Positions 9,599 through 19,766 of a DNA stretch of 64,000 nucleotides are shown piece after piece; the first letter of the stretch is position 1; every line of letters begins with the position of its first letter. The notes below the pieces were generated by a model that worked only from the letters and a program-made list of their open reading frames with translations, was not told where the DNA came from and did not search any database. The DNA comes from Planctomycetota bacterium (GTDB taxonomy: Bacteria; Planctomycetota; UBA8742; UBA2392): NCBI GenBank assembly GCA_019912315.1, contig JAIOJA010000019.1:1-64000 (forward strand), written 5' to 3'. A program made the position numbers and the translations under genes.

Positions 9599-10135
9599 GC
9601 CACCCCCTGATGTGATGTCCGCAACATCAGCATAGCGCGCATTGAATGTCCGGTAAGCGAATACCGGCCTTCATTTGCCGATCAAGGCAGCAGACGGTTG
9701 GGCTGACGAGTCGATCACGGACTACGACCCGGAATTCCAGGCAGCCATGCGCAACAACGTGCTGCCGGCCGGCGGCGGCAGCCAGATCATCGGGCTGGAC
9801 AAGGCGATCGAGACCAAGCTCAATCAGCTAGGCGGCGGCAAAGTAACCAAGGTAGGCGAGCCTATCTACGCCGTACCCCTGCGGAGAGCCACTGCCAAGG
9901 CGCAAGGTTCCGCTACGGCTCACTCGTCTTTCAGGCTCGGGACCCGTTTCCGAGCCTGGCAGCACTCGTGGCGTTCCTCGCGTCTTGGCGTTGTGCCTTT
10001 CTTCACGACGGCCAGGCCCCGAATTCAACTGTTATGAACCCCTGGGACTACGGGCCCAAGATTTTTCGAAACCTTGCGCGACCTGCTGTGTTTCATGGGC
10101 GCAACACCGCACCCACACCTCACAGGAGAACCATC

Positions 10136-10492
10136 ATGCAGTACACAAAGATTCTGGCAGTCGCTCTCATGCTTGCACTCGGCGCCGGCGCAGCCTTCGC
10201 CCAGGATGCCGGACGCAAGCAACGGCCGGAAGGCGAACGCAAGGAGCGCCCGGATCGCGCAGAAGGCGACAAGGGCGACCACGCCAAGAAGCACGCTCTG
10301 CACCGCCAGGTACTCAAGGGCATGGAGGCGCGCCTGGAGCTTCTCAAGGCCAAGCAGGCCAAGGGCAACGCCGAAGACCCGGAACGCCTGGCCGAGGCCA
10401 TCGCGAAACTCGAGGCCCGGATAGCCAAGATGAAAGAGAACGCCGCCGAGCACATGGAAAAACACAAGGAACGCGAAGGCAAGAAGTCCTGA
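10136..10492 (+). CDS. Small secreted Lys/Glu/His-rich coiled-coil protein
   Basis: Signal peptide MQYTKILAVALMLALGAGAAFAQ, upstream caggag RBS, helical charged remainder. Confidence 0.7.
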   Translation: MQYTKILAVALMLALGAGAAFAQDAGRKQRPEGERKERPDRAEGDKGDHAKKHALHRQVLKGMEARLELLKAKQAKGNAEDPERLAEAIAKLEARIAKMKENAAEHMEKHKEREGKKS

Positions 10493-10519
10493 TCCACACA
10501 CCCCTTGCAGGATGAATGA

Positions 10520-10557
10520 CAAACGGGAGCGGCGATTGCCGCCCCCGTTTGTTTTTT
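10520..10557 (+). terminator. Rho-independent terminator
   Basis: aaacgggagcggc-gatt-gccgcccccgttt gtttttt, one mismatch in the stem, T-tract. Confidence 0.85.
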
Positions 10558-10561
10558 CACA

Positions 10562-11683
10562 CTACTTGCTGCGCTTGAAGGTCATTTCCACTTCTTTGAC
10601 CTCTTCGTCCGTGCCGTCGTACATGGTGAGAACCGTCGCGGTGTACTTGTCGTCGCTCTCCCATTTGTAGATCGCGCGGGATGTGCCGCTGAACTTCTCG
10701 CCGTTCATTTCGCCGCTGATGTCGGCCTTGAACTCGAGGGTTCTGCTGGCCGCGTCGTACTTGCCCTTCCAGACGATCATGGAGCCGCTCATGGAAGTCA
10801 TGCGGATGGACTCGTACTCGCCGGACGCTTCGTTGTAGCTGATGTACTCGATACCCTTGTGCGGCATGGCTTCCATGTCGCTGGCGTCGTACTCCATGAC
10901 GATGCTTTGGCCGTCAAGCGTCCAGTCGTAAGTCATGGATTCGGTCATTTCGATCGCGTCAGGGCCCATCCAGATTTTCATGTCCACTGTGAAGTCGCCT
11001 TGCAGCTTCTTCAGGATGCCGTTCGGGTCCTGGGTAGCCGGCGCCTTTTCCTTGGCGCGGGTGAAGATGATTTCGACTTCCTTGTGCTCGCCTTCCATGC
11101 CCTCGACGCCGACGTACTCGGAATAGCCGGTGAAGGTGCGCTTGTCCGGGCTGTCGAAGGTGTAAACATTGCGGCCTTTGACATCGAAGACGCTGCCACC
11201 CCAGGCCATTTTGTAGTCGGCCTTCAACTCAAGCGACTTCTTCTTCTCGTCGTACTTGCCGTGGAAGACGATAATGCTGCCGCTGCCCGACGTGATGCGG
11301 ATGTTTTCGTACTCCTGGGTCGCTTCGTTGAAGCTGTAGTACTCGACGCCCTGGTGCGGGAAGGGGCCTTCCTTCATGTTGTAGCTGGTGCTGACGAACT
11401 GCTCATCGAGCGTCCAGTCGGCGTTCAGGTCGAACTCCATCTTGACGGGGTCGGTCCCCGGCTCCATCCACACCGTGAATTTGCAGTTCCAGTCGCCCTG
11501 CATCATCTTGAGTACGCCGTGGGGGTCCTGACTGCCCTTGGGCGGTGCTTCCGGTGGAGTCTCGCCGCCGCAGGCTTCGCCGCCGCAGGCTTCGTCGCCG
11601 CCCATGTCCTGGCTGAGCACGGGCGCCAGCCCGATACCAACCGCAATCAGCAATCCTGCACAGATAAGCCAAAATGTCTTCAT
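10562..11683 (-). CDS. Exported protein with two DUF1579-like domains
   Basis: Signal peptide, ACGGEACGGE tandem, then two homologous halves (DPHGVLKMMQGDWNCKFTVWM.. / DPNGILKKLQGDFTVDMKIWM..). Confidence 0.8.
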   Translation of the reverse strand: MKTFWLICAGLLIAVGIGLAPVLSQDMGGDEACGGEACGGETPPEAPPKGSQDPHGVLKMMQGDWNCKFTVWMEPGTDPVKMEFDLNADWTLDEQFVSTSYNMKEGPFPHQGVEYYSFNEATQEYENIRITSGSGSIIVFHGKYDEKKKSLELKADYKMAWGGSVFDVKGRNVYTFDSPDKRTFTGYSEYVGVEGMEGEHKEVEIIFTRAKEKAPATQDPNGILKKLQGDFTVDMKIWMGPDAIEMTESMTYDWTLDGQSIVMEYDASDMEAMPHKGIEYISYNEASGEYESIRMTSMSGSMIVWKGKYDAASRTLEFKADISGEMNGEKFSGTSRAIYKWESDDKYTATVLTMYDGTDEEVKEVEMTFKRSK

Positions 11684-11814
11684 GTTCTCTCCCGTCTGGT
11701 TATAGGACCGGGCAGTCTGCCTGCCGGCCCTTGTATACGCAACATATTCCCGGACTTCCGGGCGCTATGAAAGGACGGACAGGGCGACGTGCGGGATACG
11801 TCTATTCGGAGAAA

Positions 11815-12252
11815 CTAAGCCTTCAGCCCCAGGTCGGGGTTAGCGAGCCAGGCTTGCAGCCTGGCTTTGATCTCGTCGCGCACGCGGCGGAACTCGGCCA
11901 GTTGCTCGTCCCGGCTGCCGGTGGCCGCGGCCGGGTCGTCGAATGGCCAATGGTAGCGCCGCTTCACGCCCGGGAAGTCGGGGCAGTGGGATTCGGCGTG
12001 GCTGCATACGCTGATCAAGTCGTCGAACTGCACGCGACCCAGATAATCGCGCAGGTTGGTTGATTCCGCGTCACTGATGTCGATGCCTTCCTCTTTGAGC
12101 GCGTCGACCGTCAGCGGGTGCACTCCCTTCGGCTCCAGCCCGGCGCTGTGAACTTCAAAGCGGTCGCCGGCGAGTTTGCGCAACAAGGCCTCGCCCATCT
12201 GGCTGCGTGCTGAGTTGCCGGTACATAAGAACAGTACCCTGCGTCTGCTCAT
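11815..12252 (-). CDS. arsC: Arsenate reductase, LMW-PTP/ArsC family
   Basis: [22 protein letters not shown]-loop; [27 protein letters not shown]. Confidence 0.92.
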   Translation of the reverse strand: MSRRRVLFLCTGNSARSQMGEALLRKLAGDRFEVHSAGLEPKGVHPLTVDALKEEGIDISDAESTNLRDYLGRVQFDDLISVCSHAESHCPDFPGVKRRYHWPFDDPAAATGSRDEQLAEFRRVRDEIKARLQAWLANPDLGLKA

Positions 12253-13307
12253 GCTTGCTCCCCCGCTGATTTTTGCGTACTGGGAAACCAGTGCTGCGTG
12301 CGGTTTGCAAATGCCACCAGCGACAGCATGACCGGCACTTCAATCAGCACCCCCACGACAGTCGCCAGCGCAGCGCCCGACGCCAGCCCGAACAGGCTGA
12401 TCGCCACGGCCACCGCCAGCTCAAAAAAGTTGGACGTGCCGATCATCGCCGCCGGCGCCGCGACTTTGTACTCGAGCTTCAGCAACCGGGCCGCGAAGTA
12501 GGCGATGAAGAAAATGCCGTAGCCCTGTATCAGCAGCGGCGTCGCGATCATCACCACGCGCAGCGGCTGGTCCAGCAGGGTTTCGGCCTGGAACGAAAAC
12601 AGCAGCACGATCGTCAACAACAACCCGAGAATGGAAAAGGGCTTCAGTCGGGCGGCAATCGCGTCAACGGCCTTCTCTTTGGATTCCGGGTCGCCGCCAC
12701 GCAGTTTCAGGTAGCGCGTCAGCAGACCTGCCATCAGCGGCAACACCACGAAAATCGCCACGGAAAGCACCAGCGTGTCCCAGGGCACGAACAGGTCCGT
12801 CACGCCCAGCAGCAACCCGGCAATCGGCGCGAATGCAAACACCAGAATCAGGTCGTTGATCGTCACCTGTACCAGCGTGTAGGCCGGGTCGCCTTTGGTC
12901 AGGTTGCTCCAGACAAACACCATGGCAGTGCAGGGCGCGACGCCGAGCAGAATCATGCCGGCGATGTAGTGGGCAGCGTCGTCCGCCGGAACGTAGGGGG
13001 CGAAGACGAACTTGAAAAACAGGATCGCCAGCCCGGCCATGGTGAAGGGCTTGATCAGCCAGTTGATCACCAGCGTGAGGATCAGCCCCTTCGGACGTCG
13101 CCCCACTTTAGCGATCGCGCGCGGGACGACCTTGAGCATCATGGGGTAAATCATCACCCAGATCAGCGCGGCGACCACGAGGTTGACGCTCGCGAACTCA
13201 AGCTTCGCAATCTGCTGGACCAGCTCAGGCGCGGCGGTCCCCAGCAGCACGCCCGCACCGATTGCGAGCGCGACCCAGACCGACAGATACTTTTCGAACA
13301 GCCCCAA
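12249..13307 (-). CDS. acr3: Arsenite efflux transporter, ACR3 family
   Basis: [64 protein letters not shown]; overlaps arsC start. Confidence 0.93.
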   Translation of the reverse strand: MGLFEKYLSVWVALAIGAGVLLGTAAPELVQQIAKLEFASVNLVVAALIWVMIYPMMLKVVPRAIAKVGRRPKGLILTLVINWLIKPFTMAGLAILFFKFVFAPYVPADDAAHYIAGMILLGVAPCTAMVFVWSNLTKGDPAYTLVQVTINDLILVFAFAPIAGLLLGVTDLFVPWDTLVLSVAIFVVLPLMAGLLTRYLKLRGGDPESKEKAVDAIAARLKPFSILGLLLTIVLLFSFQAETLLDQPLRVVMIATPLLIQGYGIFFIAYFAARLLKLEYKVAAPAAMIGTSNFFELAVAVAISLFGLASGAALATVVGVLIEVPVMLSLVAFANRTQHWFPSTQKSAGEQA

Positions 13308-13328
13308 GGCGCGCTCCTGGAAACATAA

Positions 13329-13355
13329 AGCCGGGGCGCGCGCGGCGCCCCGGCT
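13329..13355. promoter_or_regulatory. Strong intra-operon hairpin between arsI and acr3
   Basis: agccggggcgc-gcgcg-gcgccccggct, 11-bp perfect stem. Confidence 0.6.
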
Positions 13356-13368
13356 GTCGTTGCATGAA

Positions 13369-13878
13369 TCAGCAGCAGCCCTGGTCGGCGGCCTGCGCTT
13401 CGGTCTTCTGGGCCGGCGTGCAGCAGGCGGATTCAGCCTTTGCTGCCGGCGCGGGTGCGCAGCACTGCTCGCCTGTCGCCGCCGATTCGCCCTTCATGGC
13501 GTCGGCCTCTTCGAGGCGCACCCAGAATTCCCACTCGTTGCCGTCCGGGTCTTTGGCCCAGAACTTGTCGGATTTTGCGTAGCAGCAGATCACTTCCTCT
13601 TCATCGCGCAGGCTTAGCCCTGTCTGCGCGACACGCTCGCGCCAGCCCTTCAGGTCGGCGTCGGCGAACAGTTCGACGCCGAAGTGGCGGACAGGATTCG
13701 CGCCGCGGGCGTGCTCCGGTGACTGGACCAGCGCCAGGTGCAGCGCGGGCTCGTCGAGGCGCCAGTTGGCATAGTCGTCCTTGACTTTGGTTGGGGAAGC
13801 GCCGAACAGCGCCGCGTAGAATTTCCTGCTGGCTTCCAGATTGCTGACCGCGAGGCCGATGTGAATGCGGGTTTTCAT
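13369..13878 (-). CDS. arsI: ArsI/CadI-type VOC protein (candidate C-As lyase) with Cys-pair tail
   Basis: [49 protein letters not shown]-terminal ECC..ACC..GCC-like pairs. Confidence 0.85.
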   Translation of the reverse strand: MKTRIHIGLAVSNLEASRKFYAALFGASPTKVKDDYANWRLDEPALHLALVQSPEHARGANPVRHFGVELFADADLKGWRERVAQTGLSLRDEEEVICCYAKSDKFWAKDPDGNEWEFWVRLEEADAMKGESAATGEQCCAPAPAAKAESACCTPAQKTEAQAADQGCC

Positions 13879-13887
13879 AAGGTTCCT

Positions 13888-14262
13888 TTATTTTGCCGCC
13901 ACTTCCGCGCGCTTGCTGGCCGGAACGCAGACGCCATCGACGCAGCACTGCTGCATGAAGCGTTTGTGCAGGTCGGCCGTGAGCTCGGGAGTCAGCAGCT
14001 TTTTCAAAACTCTGCGGATGATCCCAATCTGCCCATCCGAATCAGGGGATATGCGGTAGTGAACCCAGACGCCGACGCGGCGGTCCTGCACGAGGCCTGC
14101 GTGCAGTAGATAGCGCAGGTGGCGGCTGGTCTTGGATTGAGTCGCCCCGATGACGTTTTCGATGTCGCAGACGCAAAGCTCGCCGTGCTGGATCAGCAGG
14201 GCCAGAATGCGCAGGCGCGTTTCGTCGCCGAGTGCCTTGAAGATGTCGCTCAGTTCCCGCAT
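13888..14262 (-). CDS. arsR: ArsR-family metalloregulator
   Basis: winged helix with ELCVCDI plus C-terminal QQCCVDGVCVP. Confidence 0.92.
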   Translation of the reverse strand: MRELSDIFKALGDETRLRILALLIQHGELCVCDIENVIGATQSKTSRHLRYLLHAGLVQDRRVGVWVHYRISPDSDGQIGIIRRVLKKLLTPELTADLHKRFMQQCCVDGVCVPASKRAEVAAK

Positions 14263-14267
14263 GGCAT

Positions 14268-14297
14268 ATGTATAACCGTTTATGCGGGTATATACAT
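14268..14297. promoter_or_regulatory. Candidate ArsR operator
   Basis: inverted repeat atgtata (14268-14274) / tatacat (14291-14297) just upstream of arsR start. Confidence 0.45.
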
Positions 14298-14320
14298 CCG
14301 TGAATTTCAGAAATTCCCCA

Positions 14321-14376
14321 AGCCGCTAGGTGCTAGCTACTAGCTCCTAGGAGCCAGCGGCTGACAGCTAGTAGCT
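14321..14376. repeat. Fold-back repeat of tagct-type words
   Basis: agctactagct (14335-14345) / agctagtagct (14366-14376) 11-bp perfect; agccgct (14321-14327) / agcggct (14356-14362) interleaved. Confidence 0.7.
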
Positions 14377-14464
14377 GGTCACATGGCCAGTTGGGTTGGC
14401 GCGGCAAAAATCCCGCGCGCAGTAGATGATTGACGGCTATACTTGGGCGGAATCGGGTACAACC

Positions 14465-14629
14465 ATGAGTGACAAGACAAGAGCCTTCAAGGTACTGGTG
14501 AAGGGTGACCTGCGCGGCCCCTTCAAGGAATCCAGCATCATCAACGGGATCCGCAGCGGCATGGTGCCGCTTAGCGCCAAGCTGCTCGAGATGTCCACCA
14601 ACGAATACATCATGCCCGCGACCTGGTAG
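14465..14629 (+). CDS. Short GYF_2-like protein or fragment
   Basis: MSDKTRAFKVLVKGDLRGPFKESSIINGIRSGMVPLSAKLLEMSTNEYIMPATW. Confidence 0.4.
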   Translation: MSDKTRAFKVLVKGDLRGPFKESSIINGIRSGMVPLSAKLLEMSTNEYIMPATW

Positions 14630-14859
14630 GCGAACAGGAACGCACCGACTTCGACAACACAATCCCCCTGTTCGACGGCGAGTTTTAGGGGCTCTGTACC
14701 GGTCGCCACTTTCCTGCAGACTGTGTGCCACCGGATTGTCGATGGGACTGATGTGACAACTCACCAAAAATGACTAAATCGGGGGGGGCGGGAATCAGAC
14801 TTGACATCAGAATCCCTGCGCGTAGGTTCGGCTCTCTAACGGAGATGGAGATCGAACAA

Positions 14860-15918
14860 ATGAAACATCTAGCGAAGGGCTTTGCCATCGTAGCGTTACT
14901 CGTGTCGTGCATCGGCGTTGTTGCCGCCAACCAGGGGGTACAGGAACAGACGATCAGCCTCCCTCATCCGATAGATCCGGTACACCCCGCCTACACAGTG
15001 CGTCTGGTGGCACCGCCAGTCACCGTTGTTACGGGGATACAAGATAACGGCGACCCACATCCTGAGCTGAAGTTTGAGGAGTGGATCGACAGCCAGTTCA
15101 TGGCCGCGGATGTATCCAGCTGGAAGCAAGGCAACCTGTTCCTGGATGCCACGCGTTACGGTGACGGCGATGGGCAAGTCAACTGCATGGAGCACATCAA
15201 ACGCATACCCGGCGGGAATCTTACGCCGCCGCTCTACGGCGTCCGTTGCTGGATGCCGGCGGCTGATTCCCGGGACGTTGACGTTGTGAAGATCACGCTC
15301 GACCAGCTTGATGCGCCATTTGGCGAAGTGGAAGTTGAGTTGGTACAGAAGACAAAGAAGATCATTCACGGCAAGTTCACTCGGAACGACGCCGACAATC
15401 AGCACAAGTATTTTTACTGGAAAGTCAACAATACCGACATCAAAGGCACGCCTCATGATCTGGTCCTGCAATGGGATGCGTCAACGATGACCTCGAACAC
15501 CACTGGTGGAAGCTTAACCATCAATCAGACTGGAGCCGGAGGTCTAACTTGGTCTCAAACTGTTAGCCAAGGAGCAGACAATTGGGAATACACGGCGGAA
15601 AGCTATCACGAATCGAAGGAAAAATGGACCTTGGCTGCCGACCCCTATATTACAGTAGAGGAACCCGTGAACGTCGATGCTTTTGTCCATTGGGAATTGA
15701 AGACCGAGGACCAAAATAGCTCCTCCCTGTGGCGCGACGTGAGCAAGCTGCAAGGGAACTTCAACTTCTACACGGTTATCGGATTCGGTACCATACGAGT
15801 TACCAAAAATGGTGACGGGTCAGCGGCAGACGCGACCTACCACAGAGGAACCGACATCGGCAGCCCGCTGTTCCCGAACGACCGAAAGGTAAAGCCTACC
15901 GAGAACTACGTAAGATAG
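14860..15918 (+). CDS. Secreted hypothetical protein
   Basis: MKHLAKGFAIVALLVSCIGVVAA signal peptide; 353 aa; no family recognised. Confidence 0.7.
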   Translation: MKHLAKGFAIVALLVSCIGVVAANQGVQEQTISLPHPIDPVHPAYTVRLVAPPVTVVTGIQDNGDPHPELKFEEWIDSQFMAADVSSWKQGNLFLDATRYGDGDGQVNCMEHIKRIPGGNLTPPLYGVRCWMPAADSRDVDVVKITLDQLDAPFGEVEVELVQKTKKIIHGKFTRNDADNQHKYFYWKVNNTDIKGTPHDLVLQWDASTMTSNTTGGSLTINQTGAGGLTWSQTVSQGADNWEYTAESYHESKEKWTLAADPYITVEEPVNVDAFVHWELKTEDQNSSSLWRDVSKLQGNFNFYTVIGFGTIRVTKNGDGSAADATYHRGTDIGSPLFPNDRKVKPTENYVR

Positions 15919-15927
15919 ATCGGAGAC

Positions 15928-18306
15928 ATGGTGACTGGCAAACAGACAACTTCGCCTCCCAGGGGAATCCTTGTGATTCTCCTCCTGCTTGTCGCCGCTG
16001 TTGCCGGTTTGTTTCTGCTGTGGAATTATTACGGGCAGCCTACGCCCGGTCAAAGCAACCGAAATGATGGGGGTGGCTCGCGGCGGCCTGCGGATATCTC
16101 GGCCGACGTGCCTCCCCCCATTTTTCGCAACTCATCCATAAAGAGCAGCCCCACCACCAACGCTGCCGATCCGGACGACGAACCCATTACCATCGCTGTC
16201 AAATGGCTCACCGACCCTGTTTCAGGACGGATTCCGGTCCCGCTGCAAGACCTCGATGATCCTGAGCGAGATCCTGTCTCGGGAAGCCTGGATGGAACGA
16301 CTTTTACATTTCATCCGGGCTCCGGTACGCGGTTCGCAATCCAAACACCTTCCGCGGCAGTTATCATGCTTGCCCGCGGGCTGATCTTGGAGGATGACCG
16401 AAAAACGGCGCACGCCGTGACCCTGTTCGGCGCCCCTAGCCCACACATCGAAGTGCTTGCCGGAGCATGGACCACGCTAGCCGCCGAGAGCCCCGCTGCG
16501 GCTCTTCAGGGTCGCGAGGTGAATGTTACCATGATGGCGCTTTCTTCCGGGCGTCCACTTGCAGTGATTCCTATGAGACTGACAGTTGGACAGTCCATTG
16601 AGTGTATCACCCCGGCGGTAGGTGTTCACTTTCAAGTAAAGAACGATGAATACTACCTTGCCAGCACGACGCCGGATGACCTGACTACGATGCACGACGG
16701 ACAGGTTGTGACATTGCATTTGCGGTCACTAGTGATGCTGACCGTAGAAGTTCATGAGTCCGAACCGGGCGCGTGGAAAGATTTGCTACGACTGATGGCG
16801 AAGGCTATGGAAGGCCCGAAGGGATGGGAACCGTATGCCCTGTTGGACGCAAACGTGCATGTCCGAGACGGCGGCGGACATGGAGGTACCGTTCGTCAAC
16901 ATTCCATAAAAAGAACACCTGACGAAGTTGTTTCTGTTGGAACGCTGGCCGACCGGTTCGAGGTTCCCATCGCGGTTCCGGACACCGGGCCGCTTGAGTT
17001 CACCGTAACAGTCAGAGCCGTTGCGACCAGTTTAGGCATTATAGCTTCCGGGGCCGGACGCTTGGCCCGTTTTGATGGCAACGCGGTCATCCGCGTTGAT
17101 GTGATCAAGGACCAGCCCGACATTCGGGTTGTAGTTGTCGATACGATGGGTGAGCCCTTTGCCGATATTCCCGTATCGGCGGATCTTTCCTACCCATTGG
17201 ACTCCCACACTTTTATGGCATCAGGCGCGTCCATTGAAGCCTCAACCGACGCCCAGGGCGTTGCGGTGATTCGCGGCGTACGTGGAGCGCCGGAAGCAAT
17301 TCTCACGCTAAGAGTGGAAGCCGAATTGAAGGAAGTAGGAAGACCGGAGCGGATCAGTTTGGAGGAAGCCGCAAAGCAGGAAGAGTTCCGGTTCGTGTTG
17401 GTCCGTGCCGGCGGGCCGGTGAAAATTGAAATGTCGCCGGAGTTGCCCGCCATGGTTCCAAGGATGCCCGGGCCCGCAGGGAATCTGCGCGAGCTGTACC
17501 TGTTTCCACATGCGGAAAGGTCGGAGCCGCTGGTCCGTGACACAGGTTCGTCATTGCAGTTTCCGCTCGTCTATTCGGACATTCCGGCCGGGGTTTACGA
17601 CTTGATCTTGTCGATATACGGGATCCCTTACCACGCGTCCTCCATCGTCGTTGACGAACACACAGGGGCGACTGTTGTGCTCAGACCTAAGCCGGCCGGC
17701 GCGACTACACTCAGAATTACAGGCGAGGATTCAAGTGTTTTGACCGGCGCACGGCTGCTTCCAATGCGGATGCCCGAGTCACTGGCATGGGCGGTCCTTC
17801 GGGAGGCCAAGCAGGTTGGCGGGTCACGTTTTCCGATTATAACCCTGGCGCAGACCGGTGAAGTCCAGCTTCCATGGAGTGCCAGCGCTGCTGATTTAGA
17901 ACATTGGTGGATCGAATTCGATGACGGAAAACGTCTGGCGCGGCTTATCAACGTCAGGAAGTCGGCTGAGCCTGGCGTTATCGAGGCCGGACTGGATACG
18001 ATCCCAACGGGAACCGTGCAAGTTGACATTCAAGATTCCAGCGACAGCGCCGAATTGACCCGGGAAATTGGGATAACGGCGGTATCCCGGGAGGATGAAC
18101 ACTCATGGACTGCAAACATGCACTGGGGGACGACATTCCCTGTGGTCGATGGGCGTGCTGTGCTGACGGTCGTTCCCGAAGGTACTTACACGGTGTTCGT
18201 GATAGAGCGTAAGGACGGAAACGTATCGCTACGCTCAGACGAAGCACACCGCGCACACATCACGGTTCGCCGAAACGAAATCACTAAAGTCAACCTTCCT
18301 CGGTAA
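15928..18306 (+). CDS. Large membrane-anchored extracytoplasmic protein
   Basis: N-terminal TM (GILVILLLLVAAVAGLFLLW) then ~730 aa beta-rich repeats; 9 bp after the previous gene. Confidence 0.7.
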   Translation: MVTGKQTTSPPRGILVILLLLVAAVAGLFLLWNYYGQPTPGQSNRNDGGGSRRPADISADVPPPIFRNSSIKSSPTTNAADPDDEPITIAVKWLTDPVSGRIPVPLQDLDDPERDPVSGSLDGTTFTFHPGSGTRFAIQTPSAAVIMLARGLILEDDRKTAHAVTLFGAPSPHIEVLAGAWTTLAAESPAAALQGREVNVTMMALSSGRPLAVIPMRLTVGQSIECITPAVGVHFQVKNDEYYLASTTPDDLTTMHDGQVVTLHLRSLVMLTVEVHESEPGAWKDLLRLMAKAMEGPKGWEPYALLDANVHVRDGGGHGGTVRQHSIKRTPDEVVSVGTLADRFEVPIAVPDTGPLEFTVTVRAVATSLGIIASGAGRLARFDGNAVIRVDVIKDQPDIRVVVVDTMGEPFADIPVSADLSYPLDSHTFMASGASIEASTDAQGVAVIRGVRGAPEAILTLRVEAELKEVGRPERISLEEAAKQEEFRFVLVRAGGPVKIEMSPELPAMVPRMPGPAGNLRELYLFPHAERSEPLVRDTGSSLQFPLVYSDIPAGVYDLILSIYGIPYHASSIVVDEHTGATVVLRPKPAGATTLRITGEDSSVLTGARLLPMRMPESLAWAVLREAKQVGGSRFPIITLAQTGEVQLPWSASAADLEHWWIEFDDGKRLARLINVRKSAEPGVIEAGLDTIPTGTVQVDIQDSSDSAELTREIGITAVSREDEHSWTANMHWGTTFPVVDGRAVLTVVPEGTYTVFVIERKDGNVSLRSDEAHRAHITVRRNEITKVNLPR

Positions 18307-18388
18307 CACCTGGCGTGCCTGACCGTCATGCCGTTGATTTCAGGCTGTTTTTCGGATGCACCTTCGATTGCGAGAGTTTCGGCACCGC

Positions 18389-18594
18389 CTACAGAAACTT
18401 GGCGAAGGCGCCGTAGCCCTGGGTGTAGTGGTTCTTGAAGAACACCAGCGCATTCTTGCGGGCTTCTTTGGCTTGCTTGGCTTTGCTGTCTTCGGGGTAG
18501 AGCTCAAGCGCGTTCTTGTAGTGCAACGCGAGCGCCATCACCTGCGGGTTCACCTGCTTGTCGAGGCTGTAGCCAGACGCACGTACGCCATGCG
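18389..18594 (-). pseudogene. 3' gene fragment
   Basis: open frame ..SGYSLDKQVNPQVMALALHYKNALELYPEDSKAKQAKEARKNALVFFKNHYTQGYGAFAKFL* without credible start. Confidence 0.4.
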
Positions 18595-18708
18595 TGTAGT
18601 GCGGCGAGCAGCACGAGCGCCAGAAAATGCCAGCAGGTGCATCAGGTGCTTCTTCTGTTGCGGGATCACCACCGGAAGTTGCCCCGCATGTTCCCGATGC
18701 AAATGGAC

Positions 18709-18749
18709 ATCGCCCGGGAGGCGGCCTTTGTAACTATCTCCCGGGCGAT
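18709..18749 (-). terminator. Hairpin downstream of 18762-19766
   Basis: atcgcccgggag / ctcccgggcgat 12-bp perfect inverted repeat, no U-tract. Confidence 0.5.
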
Positions 18750-18761
18750 TGATGAGTGCGG

Positions 18762-19766
18762 TTACTTTGCGGTCTGGAATGCTTTCAGGGCTTCTTCCAG
18801 GTCTTTCTCACTGTCGTACCACTCGATGTCGCCGCCACCTTCGGCGTAATTGAAGTACAGCGCACCGTACCCCAGCGCCTCGTCTTCAACCGGCTCGGCC
18901 ACGATGGCGCCTCGTTCCATGTCCGGCTTCTTGTAGACGGTTTCGCGCACCTTGAAGTATTTACCCTCGAAATCCCCTGCTCTTGTCAGCTTGGTCGGTG
19001 CGGTTCCTGTCTTTGCGTACTCCACCCGACTCCAGTCCCGCGCAGCTCCCATCAGTTGCTCACCCTCAGAGCGGCGTGCGTCACGGGTGGCGGTGGCGGG
19101 AGCAGAAATCATGTCCTGGTCGCTGAGCTTCAGTGCAAGGTCGGCACCGAGCTTCAGTTCGAGGTCGACGACCTGCCACGCGTCTCCGTCGGCGACAGCG
19201 TGTACCGAAATGCTGTCTCCCCTGATCGTGGCGAATCGGACCAGCCCACGAGTAACGTCGGCTTCGACGTACTCACCATTGTGCTCGACTTCTTCTTTCG
19301 CGGTGAAGACGAGTCGTTCGACTTCATGCCAGCGCGCCTCGCGGTTTTCTTTCAGGTCAGCACTGGCTTGCATCTTGGGTGTGCCGAACTCAAGGGCCAG
19401 GAACTTCGCACTGCTGAGCTTGGCCAAGTCGTCAAAGGACGTGATGCCGAGGACGCCGTTGGGGTCGTCGTCCTTCAGTTCTTCCAGAAACTCCCTTTCG
19501 CTTTTCGCTCGCTTGTCCGCGTCGAGATCCTTCAGGAAATCCTTGACCGTTCCCACGAATTCTTCCGTGGACAGGTCAATCCGGCCCTGCATCCACGGCG
19601 CCAGCGCGTTGTAAAACTCTTCGGGGGTGCCGCTCAACAGTGCCAGCCGCAGGCTGTCGGCCTTGTTGTGCAGTGCCTGGCCACCCGGAGCCTGGGCTTG
19701 CGCAGGCTGCCAGGTCAGGGCAAAGAGGAACATCGCAGCCAAGGAAACTGCAATCACTTTTCGCAT
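18762..19766 (-). CDS. Secreted hypothetical protein
   Basis: MRKVIAVSLAAMFLFALTWQPAQAQ signal peptide; no family recognised. Confidence 0.65.
   Translation of the reverse strand: MRKVIAVSLAAMFLFALTWQPAQAQAPGGQALHNKADSLRLALLSGTPEEFYNALAPWMQGRIDLSTEEFVGTVKDFLKDLDADKRAKSEREFLEELKDDDPNGVLGITSFDDLAKLSSAKFLALEFGTPKMQASADLKENREARWHEVERLVFTAKEEVEHNGEYVEADVTRGLVRFATIRGDSISVHAVADGDAWQVVDLELKLGADLALKLSDQDMISAPATATRDARRSEGEQLMGAARDWSRVEYAKTGTAPTKLTRAGDFEGKYFKVRETVYKKPDMERGAIVAEPVEDEALGYGALYFNYAEGGGDIEWYDSEKDLEEALKAFQTAK

Noticed and set aside
9657-10037. Open frame ..MPIKAADGWADESITDYDPEFQ..AVPLRRA
   Set aside because: No RBS, no recognisable family; possibly a gene fragment but evidence too weak to call
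12273-13328. 351-aa + strand ORF
   Set aside because: Antisense to acr3; low-complexity His/Gln/Arg composition
18356-18733. 125-aa + strand ORF
   Set aside because: Opposite strand carries the more protein-like fragment (NPQVMALALHYKNALELYPEDSKAKQAKEARKN)
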